Shown: positions 23,313 through 37,093 of the stretch, one piece after another | Numbering within the stretch: the first letter of the stretch is position 1 | Layout: the number at the start of each line of letters is the position of its first letter | NCBI GenBank assembly: GCA_015183035.1 | Contig: JACZZP010000002.1 | Coordinates: forward strand, 1,798,001 to 1,862,000 | Length of the DNA: 64,000 nucleotides | Direction of reading: 5' to 3' | Source: Meloidogyne chitwoodi | Taxonomy: Eukaryota; Nematoda; Chromadorea; Rhabditida; Meloidogynidae | Notes under the pieces: model-generated | Told to the model about the DNA's origin: nothing | Database searches by the model: none | The model's input: the letters and a program-made list of their open reading frames with translations, nothing else | Made by a program: the position numbers and the translations under genes

Positions 23313-25029
23313 TCAAGCATCATATCGTGAACGCTTTGCCAATGGCTCTGGTCCCAGGATTGAAGAACTGTTGGTACCTCCACCGTTGATAGAACCTCCA
23401 ATTGTAGAGCTGCTATTCGCTAAAAAATATTTTATAATTTATAAAAGTAAAAATAATTAGTCTACATAGACGGGTCTGTTCATTCGACATTGCAGAAACA
23501 ACTTCAGTAACCAGTCTTGGATGCTCTTTGACCATAGTGGCCCAACCATCAGTCTAAAAAATTTTAATAAATTTTTTTTAATTTTTCGTTTCAAGAAAAG
23601 AAAAATAATTATTTTGAGAAATTAGAAACAAAAAATAATAAACTATTAAAAACTAACCACGATAACACCATTAGAGTATTGAGCTATGAAACGCAAAGCG
23701 TCCTGTTTAAGCTCCGAAGCATTATGCATATCAGCCAACACAAGATTCCTGCAGACATTATCAACAGAAAGACCATTACGAAGAACCTAAGAAAATTTTT
23801 AATAAATGATTCAAAAAGATATTTGCTAAAAAATACTTGGTCTGCCATCTCCTTAAGTCCATTCAATTGAAAACGATCAGCAACAGCTAACAAATCCAAA
23901 GCCATTTGCTGAAGCATTGGTGCAGTACCACTATACATATAAAAGAGCATTTCATGCATAACCTGCCATTTCAGAATAAAATAAATAATAAAATAAACCT
24001 CAAAATCAATGTCATTATAATGAACTTCTGATTTTTGAGCCTCTTCAGTGTCATGTTTAAACATTGCGGCAAAAACAGGCGATCGAGCGTCCAAAACAAC
24101 CTTATGAGCCAGAAGTTTTCGATGTTCCTTGTCCCCATCACAAATAATAGTAAAGTCTGAATGTTTCTCATCACCAAACATTCGTTCCATCTCCTTAGCC
24201 AACTAAAAAATTCAAAATAGATTAATTTAGATAAATTGCCTCAGAAGGGCGTGGCTCGGGTATTGCTGGGCTGATGACGTTCTGACTATTCTTGGTAATT
24301 GTATCCGAAACAATGGTCAAGTTTAAGAGAAGTTGGATTTCATCACTTGGCTGAATATGGCTGATTAACAGATCACGACGAATGTACTCGAAATAACCAT
24401 TCAACTAAAATATAAATATGCCGTTTTGTTAGTTCAAATTCAGGTATCTAAAACTTAAGTAGCACATCAATCAACAAAATTCTCGAAAAATAAAAAAAAT
24501 TTCTACCTGTTGAGTGCCCGTATATACAGTTGCCGGAACCTCTTCACTCCTTGTGTTGAATACAGAAAATTTAGCCTTGAATTTAGCACTAGTGCACGAG
24601 AAGACATAAAAATGAATTATTAAATAAATTTTGAATTTAATAAAATACTTGAAAAAAACAAAAATCCTTGTTAGACTCTTTATTTCCTTGAGGATGGAGA
24701 CGAATTTTGAAAGTTAGGTAACTGGCATTGTCTGATATTACACCATTTGGCATTGCAATTGTGCTCGTATTAGTAGAACTCTTTAAAAATCATAATAACA
24801 AATTAAAACATAAAGTATATACCGCAGAATCCTTGATGCGAAGAGATGTCTCCAAGTAGCGAACTTCACATTGACTGAATCCCTTGATTGTCCCTTAATA
24901 TTAAAATAATTTATTCTAGGCCAAAAAACAATCTTAAAACATACACATATGAGTGTGTTGAAGACTACGAACTTCAGTCGACGACCAACTATCCGAAGGA
25001 CGCATTGGAGTTCCACAGAGATCAGCCAT
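23313..25029 (-). CDS. SPOP: SPOP-like MATH-BTB adaptor of CUL3 ubiquitin ligase
   Basis: A substrate adaptor: the MATH domain binds target proteins and the BTB domain binds cullin-3. The start at 25029 gives MADLCGTPMRPSDSWSSTEV, resembling the SPOP N terminus before the MATH domain. MATH-domain exons contain LTFKIRLHPQGNKESNKDF and GYFEYIRRDLLISHIQPSDE. The BTB domain follows from about 24200 (MFGDEKHSDFTIICDGD, LLAHKVVLDARSPVFAAMF, MLFYMYSGTAPML). Next comes the BACK-like/3-box segment (LVLADMHNASELKQDALRF) that contributes to CUL3 contact. The tail GPEPLAKRSRYDA is basic, as in SPOP where it acts as a nuclear localisation signal. In C. elegans the closest named family is the BATH group. 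I have not assigned one-to-one orthology. Confidence 0.92.
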
Positions 25030-25615
25030 TATTAAAATATTTTGCTTGTTGATAGAATTAGCGTTAATATTATTGAGTGTATAATAAGCTGAACAATGCT
25101 TAAAAATAAATAATTAAGAGAAGACAATGAAATGAAAACATTGAATAAATAGAAACAAGAGACTCTCAGACTGATTCAAATAAATAATTTGAACTGGCTA
25201 ATTGTTATAATTCTGATTATAAAAAGTGGACGGATTATAGGTGACGAAAATCTTAAAATAAATAGGTATATAAAATATGTAGGTTACAAAACTTAGAAAA
25301 TAAAGTGCAAAATTAAAAATGCATTCTGCCGCATCCCACTCTGCCGCAGGCCCATTTTGTCGCAGCGAGATACATTATATTTATAAACTAGAGACCGGCG
25401 CTGGGCGGATCTTGCGCGGGATTTTGCGGGATTCAGCACCTGTAATCCCGCACTTTGTAACAAAATATGGAAGAAATTTCTCAAATATTCTAATATCCAG
25501 TTATAAGCAGACAGTTAGAAAACGAGAAATAGTTCACTTTCGAAAACCACGGCTTTTCTTTTTTTTGCTGTGGCTTTTATTTTACGTTTTATCTTCAGAT
25601 AATAAAATTAAAATA
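25030..25615. other. Divergent intergenic region with a GC-rich patch
   Basis: Lies between the head-to-head BTB (-) and RSK-like (+) genes, so it should hold both promoters. At 25319-25450 is a patch far richer in G+C than its surroundings (GCTGGGCGGATCTTGCGCGG). It includes a hairpin with GCGGGATT pairing to AATCCCGC around CAGCACCTGT. Open frames on both strands here have no family resemblance. It may be a fragment of an old mobile element. Confidence 0.45.
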
Positions 25616-27840
<2,225 letters not shown>

Positions 27841-28488
27841 ATAAAATAAATATAAATTATTGCAAAATTAAATATATTAATGTGATTTTTGACATGCATA
27901 TCCATTTTTGAGACTTATTCTATTATTATTGGTACTTTATTACTTATTATTTAAAATTATAAGTAAATGTCGACAATTACGGAAGAGTTAGCCTTCTAAA
28001 TTGGTTTATATTTAAAACTAATTTTAAATAGTTTAAAGTACCTTTTATTTTGCATTTTATTTAATATATTCCAATTTTTTGTGTTTATCTAGATTCCAGC
28101 CTTTAATTAGCTTTAATACATATTTTCTAAACTATTTTACAACCTCAAAATTTGTTCTCATCTGCCAAATGGAAATACACGGTGTCAATTTAATTTCTTT
28201 ATCTACATATAATAAATAACTTGATATTTTAATATATATTGATCTAATATATTTTTAAATATTTTTGATCTCTATTAATCAGCTTTCATTATTTAATTTT
28301 GAAAGTGTACTTATTTAGCTCTTCCTGTAGACTTGAAAGTTTTAATTTTATGTATTGACTAAAGCATAAAGTATTAACTAAACATTGTTTTTTATTGTAA
28401 AAAGGATCATGTACCAAATCTCTTTAAACAAAATTATTGAATTCTAATTATTTTTTAAATTTTGTTGAGTCGTTCAAGTTTATAGATA
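27841..28488. other. RSK 3' flank and RUN-gene 5' flank, partly duplicated elsewhere
   Basis: Non-coding, AT-rich. The portion from about 28244 to 28434 recurs at 34299-34484, and that from about 28335 to 28488 recurs at 36939-37093, both with small differences. Shared markers are TATTGACTAAAGCATAAAGT and AAAAGGATCATGTACC. This segment is a hub of the local rearrangements. Confidence 0.75.
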
Positions 28489-30156
28489 ATGGGTGAAAAG
28501 CATGAAACAGACTCGAAGGTTTTTATTGATGCTAGAAGCACTATTTGTCAAGAATTGGATTCATCAGCGAAATTTGCTTTATCTAATTTCATGGACAGGC
28601 CAGTTACAAGGTATTTGATATTTATTGTTTAAGAGTTTAGCGTTATGAGAATGCTTTATTTCTCTGTAATAGTTACAACTTTTGAGAAAAATTCATATTT
28701 TAGTGAGTTTGCTCAATCTGTATGTTCTCTGATTGAAGCCATATTTATTCATGGATTGAGAGATGATTTTTTCGTTAGAGGAAATCGCTACTCAAAAAGA
28801 CCTGAACCGAACTTTTGGCCATTAGTTTCGAAATATGTTAATCTTAGCATAAAACTTCAAATTTATGCTCTAAATCAAATTAAAACTGAAATTGGAAAGG
28901 CAAGAGTAAGCATACTATTACTAATTTGTGTTTAAATTATTTTACTTATTTTAAGGCTTGGATCCGTATTGCTATTGGTGATCGCACTCTCGAGTCCTAC
29001 ATCAATTTAATTTCAAAAGATGATCAAATTAGGTTCTTTCTTAATTTTTTAAAATTTTAATACGAAATTGCAGTCAATTTTACAAAAAGGGATCATTCAT
29101 TCGACACAAGGCCTGTGTTCATTATCTAATTGCTTACTTACAAAAACTTGATTCTATGGATATTGTATTTCATTTAAATTCTTATTTGTTGAATAGTTGG
29201 ACACCAAATTCGTTGATTCTCGCTGGACTTATTGATGAACCAAAAACTCTTCCTCAAAATTGGCTTTCTTGTCCGAATATTGGAAAGGTTTTTGTTAAGT
29301 ATCTAAATTTTCAGATTTTAAATAAAATTTAACCAGGTAGTTGCGAGGAAGTTTCTTCCAATGAAAACTCCTTTGGATACTTCTTATGATCACCTTATTG
29401 AATCATACGGCTTTCGTTTCCATCCATATATGGTTTTTCACACTCCTTTGAGAGATGTCCATCCTGGTGCTAAAATTTTGTTATGGATTGATCTTACAAA
29501 TTCTGATAGTTTTTACCATCCTAATGAGGTTAATTATTTGTATTTTAATTATTAATGGATTAGTTACATTCACTGATTGGAAAATTCGCCCGATATTGAA
29601 TTTGGGTTCATTTTCATATTGCCTATTCTAAGTTGAATAAGATAATATATATGTAATATAAATATATATTATCATTTTTAGATTCCATCGCCATGTAAAT
29701 ACGAAAAGATAAGAGGAAATGAAGAAGAACCACCTTCTGTCGAAGAGACTGAACATTTCATTGATATTGTTGACAGATTCTTTAAGGTTCAAACGATTAA
29801 AAAATCTGAAATTATTTTTCCACTTTTTTAGGAGCATCCAAATGATATTGTTGTTGTTCACTGCACATTAGGATTTGTGAGTTTTACAACAATAATTATT
29901 TTGCTCTTACAAATTTTTTTCAATTGTTTAGAACCGTACAGGCTTCCTAATTTCTTCTTATTTATTTGAAAAAAGTCCTTGGATTGTTGAAATGGATACT
30001 GACGATTTTGCCGCAGCTCGACCAAATGGAATTTGCAAACAATCATTTTTGAATGAATTGCACAAAAGATATTCTGGTGAGGATGATGAGACACCTAAAA
30101 AGAGAATTAGAGTTGGTGTAAGTTATAGCATTTTTTATTATAAAAATGGGGAATAA
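28489..30156 (+). CDS. Chimeric RUN domain - mRNA-capping RNA triphosphatase gene
   Basis: Start MGEKHETDSKVFID. The first half is a RUN domain: CSLIEAIFIHGLRDDFFV, NFWPLVSKYVNLSIKLQ, KARAWIRIAIGDRTLESYIN and LLNSWTPNSLILAG. It closely matches the RUN half of the PLEKHM-like gene at 37.1 kb. The second half (from about 29238) is the RNA 5'-triphosphatase domain of metazoan capping enzyme: LPQNWLSCPNIGKVVARKF, LPMKTPLDTSYDHLI, ILLWIDLTNSDSFYHPNE, and the phosphatase loop HCTLGF + NRTGF split by an intron at 29879-29932. ARPNGICKQSFLNELHKRY follows. The catalytic Cys and Arg are present. The guanylyltransferase domain that normally follows is missing. The frame runs through a donor-like GTAAGT to a stop at 30154-30156. 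The join is after LILAGLI, the point where the other RUN copy diverges. It may be an expressed fusion or a rearranged dead copy. Confidence 0.75.
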
Positions 30157-30354
30157 ATTACTTGGTCCAAGAGTTAAGTGTCCGAACTCACGCTGCGGTG
30201 GTGGCTTTCTAGTCATATTGTTTATCGGGGATTGAAGGACTATTGGGTTAAAAATTGTTTATTGCCTTCCCATCTTTATAATATAAATTCTTATTCAAGC
30301 ATAAATGTGGTGGTTCTCGTACTAAGAAAAGACGAATGTTAAAAAGAATTGCAA
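30157..30354 (+). other. Short spacer with a basic peptide-coding stretch
   Basis: Following an acceptor-like ATTCAAG at 30293-30299, the sequence reads HKCGGSRTKKRRMLKRIAKK then F and stop. The strongly basic composition suggests a genuine exon end, for example of a small RNA-binding or ribosomal-type protein, but I cannot name it. Upstream, 30170-30240 (CCAAGAGTTAAGTGTCC, CTGCGGTGGTGGC) is more GC-rich than its surroundings. Confidence 0.3.
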
Positions 30355-30692
30355 AGAAGTTTTAAGAGATTAATTAAATTATTTTGTAAAAGGTTTTTTT
30401 TAATTTAAGTGTGTCCACTAACTAATAATTTTTTTTCAGATTTCTTCGTTTTTATTGTCATGCACTTAATAATTGTTTTATAGCTTTTGGAGTATTTTTA
30501 TTATTAACTTTATATATTTTAATTTCTCTTTATGGACTTTTTGATATTCGTGCTGAACTAAAACCAGAAAATTATTTTTAAGATCCACTGATATGCAAGA
30601 GATTTTACGTGTTAGAGATTTATATATTATGCCTTTTTATGCAGTAATTTTAATTAAAAGTTTTTTTCTTTAAAATCTTATAATATTTTAAG
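30355..30692 (+). pseudogene. Displaced fragment of the patched-related gene
   Basis: Nearly the same sequence as about 3967-4305 of the patched-related gene, introns included. It contains the exon coding LRFYCHALNNCFIAFGVFLL and SLYGLFDIRAELKPE. A deletion of a base in the copy (CCAGAAAATTA for CCAGAACAATTA) and another downstream break the frame. Homology stops within the following intron/exon border at about 30692. It has no start or stop of its own and is non-functional as a patched gene. Confidence 0.85.
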
Positions 30693-33227
30693 GTTTGTCT
30701 ATGCAAGATTTACTTTTGCGTGAAGGGACGAGAAGAGCGTCTGAAAATGGAGTAGTTGCTATTGGAAGTGCTTTGTTTATTAATGTGGAAGGGGATAACA
30801 AACAATTTGAGGAAATTGAAGAAGAAAACGAAAATAAAGATGATATTAATAAAATAATGAAAAGTAGTAGCAACATATTAAGAAAGCAAAGTTCTTCAGT
30901 CGAATGTCAAATATCCGATGTATAGAAAAAAGAAAAAAATGATAGAACAAAATAATAAATTAACAGAAAACATAAATAAATTAACTGAAGAATCAAATGA
31001 ATTGTATAAAAATAAAAAAGATGAAGAAATAAATTGAAGCAAATTGAATTAAATTCTGAAAAAATTATTAAAGAACACGAAGAATTGGCCGAATTAGCGG
31101 AAAAAAAGAGGAAATGATGCTAAAGCTGTTAAATTAACTCTTCAACAAGTTCAGGTTTTTTTTTAATTTTTTTAAAATTTTTATAAAAATAGTCAGAAAG
31201 AGACAATTTGAAACAAGCAATTGCTTATTTAGAAAGAAGATGTTATGCTCTAGAACAATTGGGATTAGAGAATGGAATTGTTTTGGTAAATGAGCCAACT
31301 ATACCTGAAGGTATTTTGAAGAGTTTAACAAGAGAAGAACTTGAATTTAATGTGAGAAAATCTAAGGACACTCAAACGGCTTTAACTGTTGATGATTTGG
31401 GTATTAATGAGAGAACTATGGATGAATTACAAATTCGAATAAGGGTAAGAATTTTGATTTTATTAGGGATAAACTTCTAAATTTTAAGTCAAATATAAGG
31501 ACAAATATAAGGTAATTAAATAAAATAATTTAATAAAATATTTAGGTCATGCAAAGCACTTTTGCTGAGGATAAATCGAATATGAGAGAACAATTAGAAG
31601 ATATTGAACGAATTCTTTTGCTAAAAACAGAATTAACCAATACACTTGCTAATCAATTAGATGAAACTGTGAAGAGAACAATGTTTGAAGATGAGCGTAA
31701 TCAAAATGTAAAGGACCTTTTTAGAAGAAGTTAAATAATAACAAAATGTTTCAAAAACATTAATTAAGGTTAAATTTTAGAATAGAAGAATTGGGCAGAA
31801 TTGCTGAGCGTGTACCCATTCTTGAATCAGAAATTGAAAAAGCACTAACTGTAAATTTAATATATTTAATTTAGAAAACTTAAATTACAAATTGTAATAC
31901 TTTTATTTTACAAACTTAAATTGCTTTTTTAGGAAAAAAGCAAATGTGAATTGCGTTTAAGAGATGAGGAAGAACGGTTAAACGATAATATGGAGAAATC
32001 ACTTGGAAACGCATTGAAAAGAGATAAAGCTCAAGAGCGATATTGGCCAGAAAGAATAGACGCTGTTAATCGTAAAGTAATGAAATATCTGTGAGTTCTT
32101 TTTTAATATTAAAAAAATTTTTAAAATTTTTTGGGCTCAACTTGAACATGAAAGACATAGAGCAGCAGATGAAAGGCTTAAAGGGGCATTGAAAAGAGCA
32201 GATTTAGAAAGGCGTTTAACTTCTGCTATTGAGCATGCTGAACAGTTGTTTTCTAAGGTTTATTAAATTTTACTTCCTTTTTTAAATTGAATTTGAAAAA
32301 GCCCCAATTTTCTCTCTTTTTCCTCAACTTATTTAAGTAAACCCCACACTTTTTTAGAAGAAAAGACAGTCATCCAAATTTATATATTTTTTATTATTAT
32401 AGTTGAATTGCCCTCGTAGAGACGTCCAATGCGAGGTACGTCCACGAACTTCCAATAAATATGTTTTCTGTCGACCTATTCAAAATGACCAACAAGTGGA
32501 CAATTCTGATTTAAGAGATGAACAATTGGAACAACTTGTTGATGAGAGAGTGGATGCTTTGGCTGCTGAACTTATTGAAAAGGTTTAAATTTTTCATTAT
32601 AAAAATAGGCAGAGGTAGAGGTAAAAAATTGCTAATTCCATTAAAATTCACTCTTTAAAAAAATAAAAAAATTTTAAGCATAACAACGCCGTAAAACAAT
32701 AAATCAGTTAACCACAACACCAAGTACTACAAGCATTAGTTCACCCGATTTTCTAACAATTTCCTTTCAACGAAAAGGAGGACTTGTCGAATTTGAAGGT
32801 TCTATTCCCTTAGGAAAATTACAAGGGAATAATCTTCAAAATCCTTTTGCTTCAACAAATTCAATTTCTATCGCTTCTTTACCTACAAATTTGGGAGGTT
32901 ATCAATTTTCTAATTCTGAAGATAATAAAGCTTTCATGGCAAAATCGTGTGAACAGTTTTGAAAGGGATAAAGAAGATGAATCTGAAGAGAAAGAAAACA
33001 TTTCAAAATTAAAAGTTTTTTTTAAGTTTTGTGTAACTTAAAAAATGTTTAAGGTACCAAGACATCTTTCTCTCCCTTACAATCGTTTGGCAGGATCAAC
33101 CAAATCTATACTTAGATCACATTCTGCTCCGAGACGTCAAGAAGTCGATCGTAGCAAACAAATACTTTTTGATGAACAAATTGAACAACAAAGTGACGAT
33201 CAGGTTTTGATTTTAAATATTTATTCT

Positions 33228-33465
33228 GTTGCTTTTCTGTTTCATCCCCTTGCAAATGGTCAATAAGACATAATGGTCAGACAGTCATCAATAAGGATTA
33301 AATTATAACATATAAATATTTATTAAAAATAAAAGAAAATTAGTAGAAATCTTTTTGAGAATCAAATCAAAAAAATTTCATCTATTGATGATTGTCTGAC
33401 CATTATGTCCCATTGACCATTTGCAAGTAAATGAGAAAAGTGGGGGGATGAAACAGAAAAGTACC
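33228..33465. mobile_element. Merlin-derived MITE, 238 bp
   Basis: Terminal inverted repeats carry CTTTTCTGTTTCATCCCC at the left, AATGGTCAATAAGACATAAT inside it, and their complements at the right. The core is AT-rich and non-coding. The ends and the CATCAATAAGGATTAAATTAT segment match the Merlin remnant at 62981-63409, so both are one family. The left end has mutated (GTTGC for GGTAC) and about 20 bp is missing from the left arm. No clear target duplication remains. Confidence 0.75.
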
Positions 33466-33989
33466 AATATTTTAATAAAGAGGCTGTCTTTCTATTTAAA
33501 TTTTAATTCATTTAATAAATTTTAGACGAAACATTTTGGAGTTGCAAATAAATTAAGAGAACGTGTTAAACTTTTATTATATGAAAATCTGGTGGTTATA
33601 AAGAAGAATTATTTGACCAATTAGATTCTTGGCTTCAAGCTTTAGCTGAAAATGAAAAATATTGTTATGAGCTAAAAAATCAAAATTTGGCACTTAAACG
33701 AGCAAATTGTGAAATTAGAGGGAAATTAAAAGATGCAGAATTGGAACTTTGGATTTACAGAACAGAACCTAGACGAGAAGAAGCAGAAATTCAAAATTCT
33801 TTTTTAATAATAAAAAAAGAAAAATGGCAGCAGCAAAAAAGAAGTTGTAGTGCTGAACAACTTGTGGGATATAATTGTCCTCCTATGCTTCGTAATCAAC
33901 AGTTGAGAAGATGGAAGGAAGTTGCGGGGACTTGCTTTAGAGAGGTTTGAGTAGTTAAACTTTTTGTAGGGAATTTTTTTTATTTATTT

Positions 33990-34128
33990 TCTGGAGTTTC
34001 CGGAAAATATAAAATTACGGAAAAAATGAATTCCGGAAAAATATAAAATTCCGGAAAAATGAATTCCGGAAAAATATAAAATTCCGGAAAATGAATTCCG
34101 GAAAAATATAAATTCTGGATACTAATAT
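33990..34128. repeat. Short tandem repeat of TTCCGGAAAA units
   Basis: About four units of 30-35 bp alternate ATTCCGGAAAAATATAAA and ATGAATTCCGGAAAA. The self-complementary TTCCGGAA core is repeated seven or more times, with variants at the edges. It lies downstream of the 33687-33950 exon of the decayed coiled-coil gene. Confidence 0.75.
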
Positions 34129-34298
34129 AGGAACTCAAAGACCTTTAAATAGGTTGTGTTTTAAACAATTTTTATATTAATAAAATTAATTTTTTTTTAA
34201 AAAAAAGGTTAACAATCTCCGTAAATGATTAAATAAAGTCGAAAATGATCGTCTTTCACAAATTGGTCAATTGTCTATTTTACGTGGAGAATTATATT

Positions 34299-34483
34299 GA
34301 GCTAATATATTTTTAAATATTTTTTATCTCTATTAATCAGCTTTATTATTTAATTTTGAAAGTGTACTTATTTTCTCTTCCTGTAGACTTAAGTTTTTAA
34401 TTTTATATATTGACTAAAGCATAAAGTATTAACTAAACTGTTTTTTTATTGTAAAAAGGATCATGTACCAAATCTCTTTAACA
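34299..34483. repeat. Duplicate of RSK 3' flank sequence
   Basis: Corresponds to about 28244-28434 with several small deletions. It joins the coiled-coil remnant on its left to the partial RSK copy on its right. The right join is at ATCTCTTTA/ACACATCTTC, where the original RSK exon reads AATGACACATCTTC. Confidence 0.85.
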
Positions 34484-36500
<2,017 letters not shown>

Positions 36501-36504
36501 TCTA

Positions 36505-36772
36505 ATGGTTTTTTTATTTTTTAAATTTTAATAGAATTGTTTTTAAGGATTTGGAATGTGTTGCTAATGGAACTTTGGAACGTCGCCTAAGTTCATTACT
36601 TACTTCAACTCTTTCTCATATTTGGGATTGTCCACTTTGCCTTCAGAAGGTTTTTTTCTTAAAAATTAAATATTTTTTTAATTAAAATTAAGGATTCTTT
36701 TGTGAACTTTGCTCATCAGATCGTCCGATTTATCCCTTTCAAACAGAAACAGTTTGTCAAGTGGGTATTTAT
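36505..36772 (+). pseudogene. Copied exons from the PLEKHM-like gene
   Basis: Corresponds to about 40838-41100 and covers the exon coding DLECVANGTLERRLSSLLTS, LSHIWDCPLCLQK, and the next exon GFFCELCSSDRPIYPFQTET. There are scattered point differences from the functional copy. It is attached directly to the end of the partial RSK copy. Confidence 0.88.
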
Positions 36773-36775
36773 TAT

Positions 36776-36806
36776 TGTTGCGCCAACTATTCTAGAGGAG
36801 GATGTA
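36776..36806 (+). repeat. 31-bp fragment of the RSK gene
   Basis: Contains TGTTGCGCCAAC, one substitution, then ATTCTAGAGGAGGATGTA. This matches the RSK exon just after its hydrophobic motif (about 27430-27460). It is wedged between a PLEKHM-gene piece and a patched-gene piece. Confidence 0.8.
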
Positions 36807-36938
36807 TTTCTCTTTATGGACTTTTTGATATTCGTGCTGAACTAAAACCAGAACAATTATTTTTACGATCTTTTGATATGCAAAAAATTTTACGTGTTAG
36901 AGATTTATATATTATGCCTTTTTATGCAGTAATTTTTG
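36807..36938 (+). pseudogene. Second fragment of the patched-related gene
   Basis: Corresponds to about 4134-4264, coding SLYGLFDIRAELKPEQLFLR and RVRDLYIMPFYAV. It happens to remain in one frame with the preceding RSK bit, making a 62-residue open frame (36761-36949). That frame is a fragment and not a plausible protein. Confidence 0.85.
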
Positions 36939-37093
36939 AAAAGTTTTAAATTTTATGTATTGACTAAAGCATAAAGTAATAAATAAACTTTGTTTTTTAT
37001 TTTAAAAAGGATCATGTACCAAATCTCTTTAAACAAAATTATTGAATTCTAATTATTTTTTAAATTTTAGTGATTCGTTCAAGTTTATAGATA
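36939..37093. repeat. Copy of the flank upstream of the chimeric RUN gene
   Basis: Matches 28335-28488 with a few changes and leads straight into the ATG of the PLEKHM-like gene. The two RUN genes therefore share their immediate 5' region. Confidence 0.85.

Larger units (their letters stand above)
30695..34295 (+). pseudogene. Decayed coiled-coil protein gene, family not recognised
   Basis: A series of exon-like stretches encodes long, charged helices: MSMQDLLLREGTRRASE (30695), LKQAIAYLERRCYALEQLG (31208), MQSTFAEDKSNMREQLEDIE (31549), SKCELRLRDEEERLNDNMEK (about 31940), RHRAADERLKGALKRADLER (about 32150), RDEQLEQLVDERVDALAAEL (32514), and LDSWLQALAENEKYCYELKN plus LKDAELELWIYRTEPRREE (33620-33790). 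The frame is broken by several lesions: stops and shifts at 30922-31130, a shift near 33590, and TGA in the exon at about 34207-34300 (KVNNLRK stop LNKVEND). The 3' end is cut off by duplicated RSK-flank sequence at about 34299. A MITE sits in an intron. I infer a once-functional gene for a cytoskeletal or ciliary-type coiled-coil protein, but cannot name it. Confidence 0.6.

Noticed and set aside
25425..25450. tRNA or other structured RNA at the GC-rich hairpin
   Set aside because: There is a single 8-bp stem and no cloverleaf or internal promoter boxes.
36761..36949. A 62-residue novel gene
   Set aside because: The frame is an accidental fusion of PLEKHM, RSK and patched fragments.
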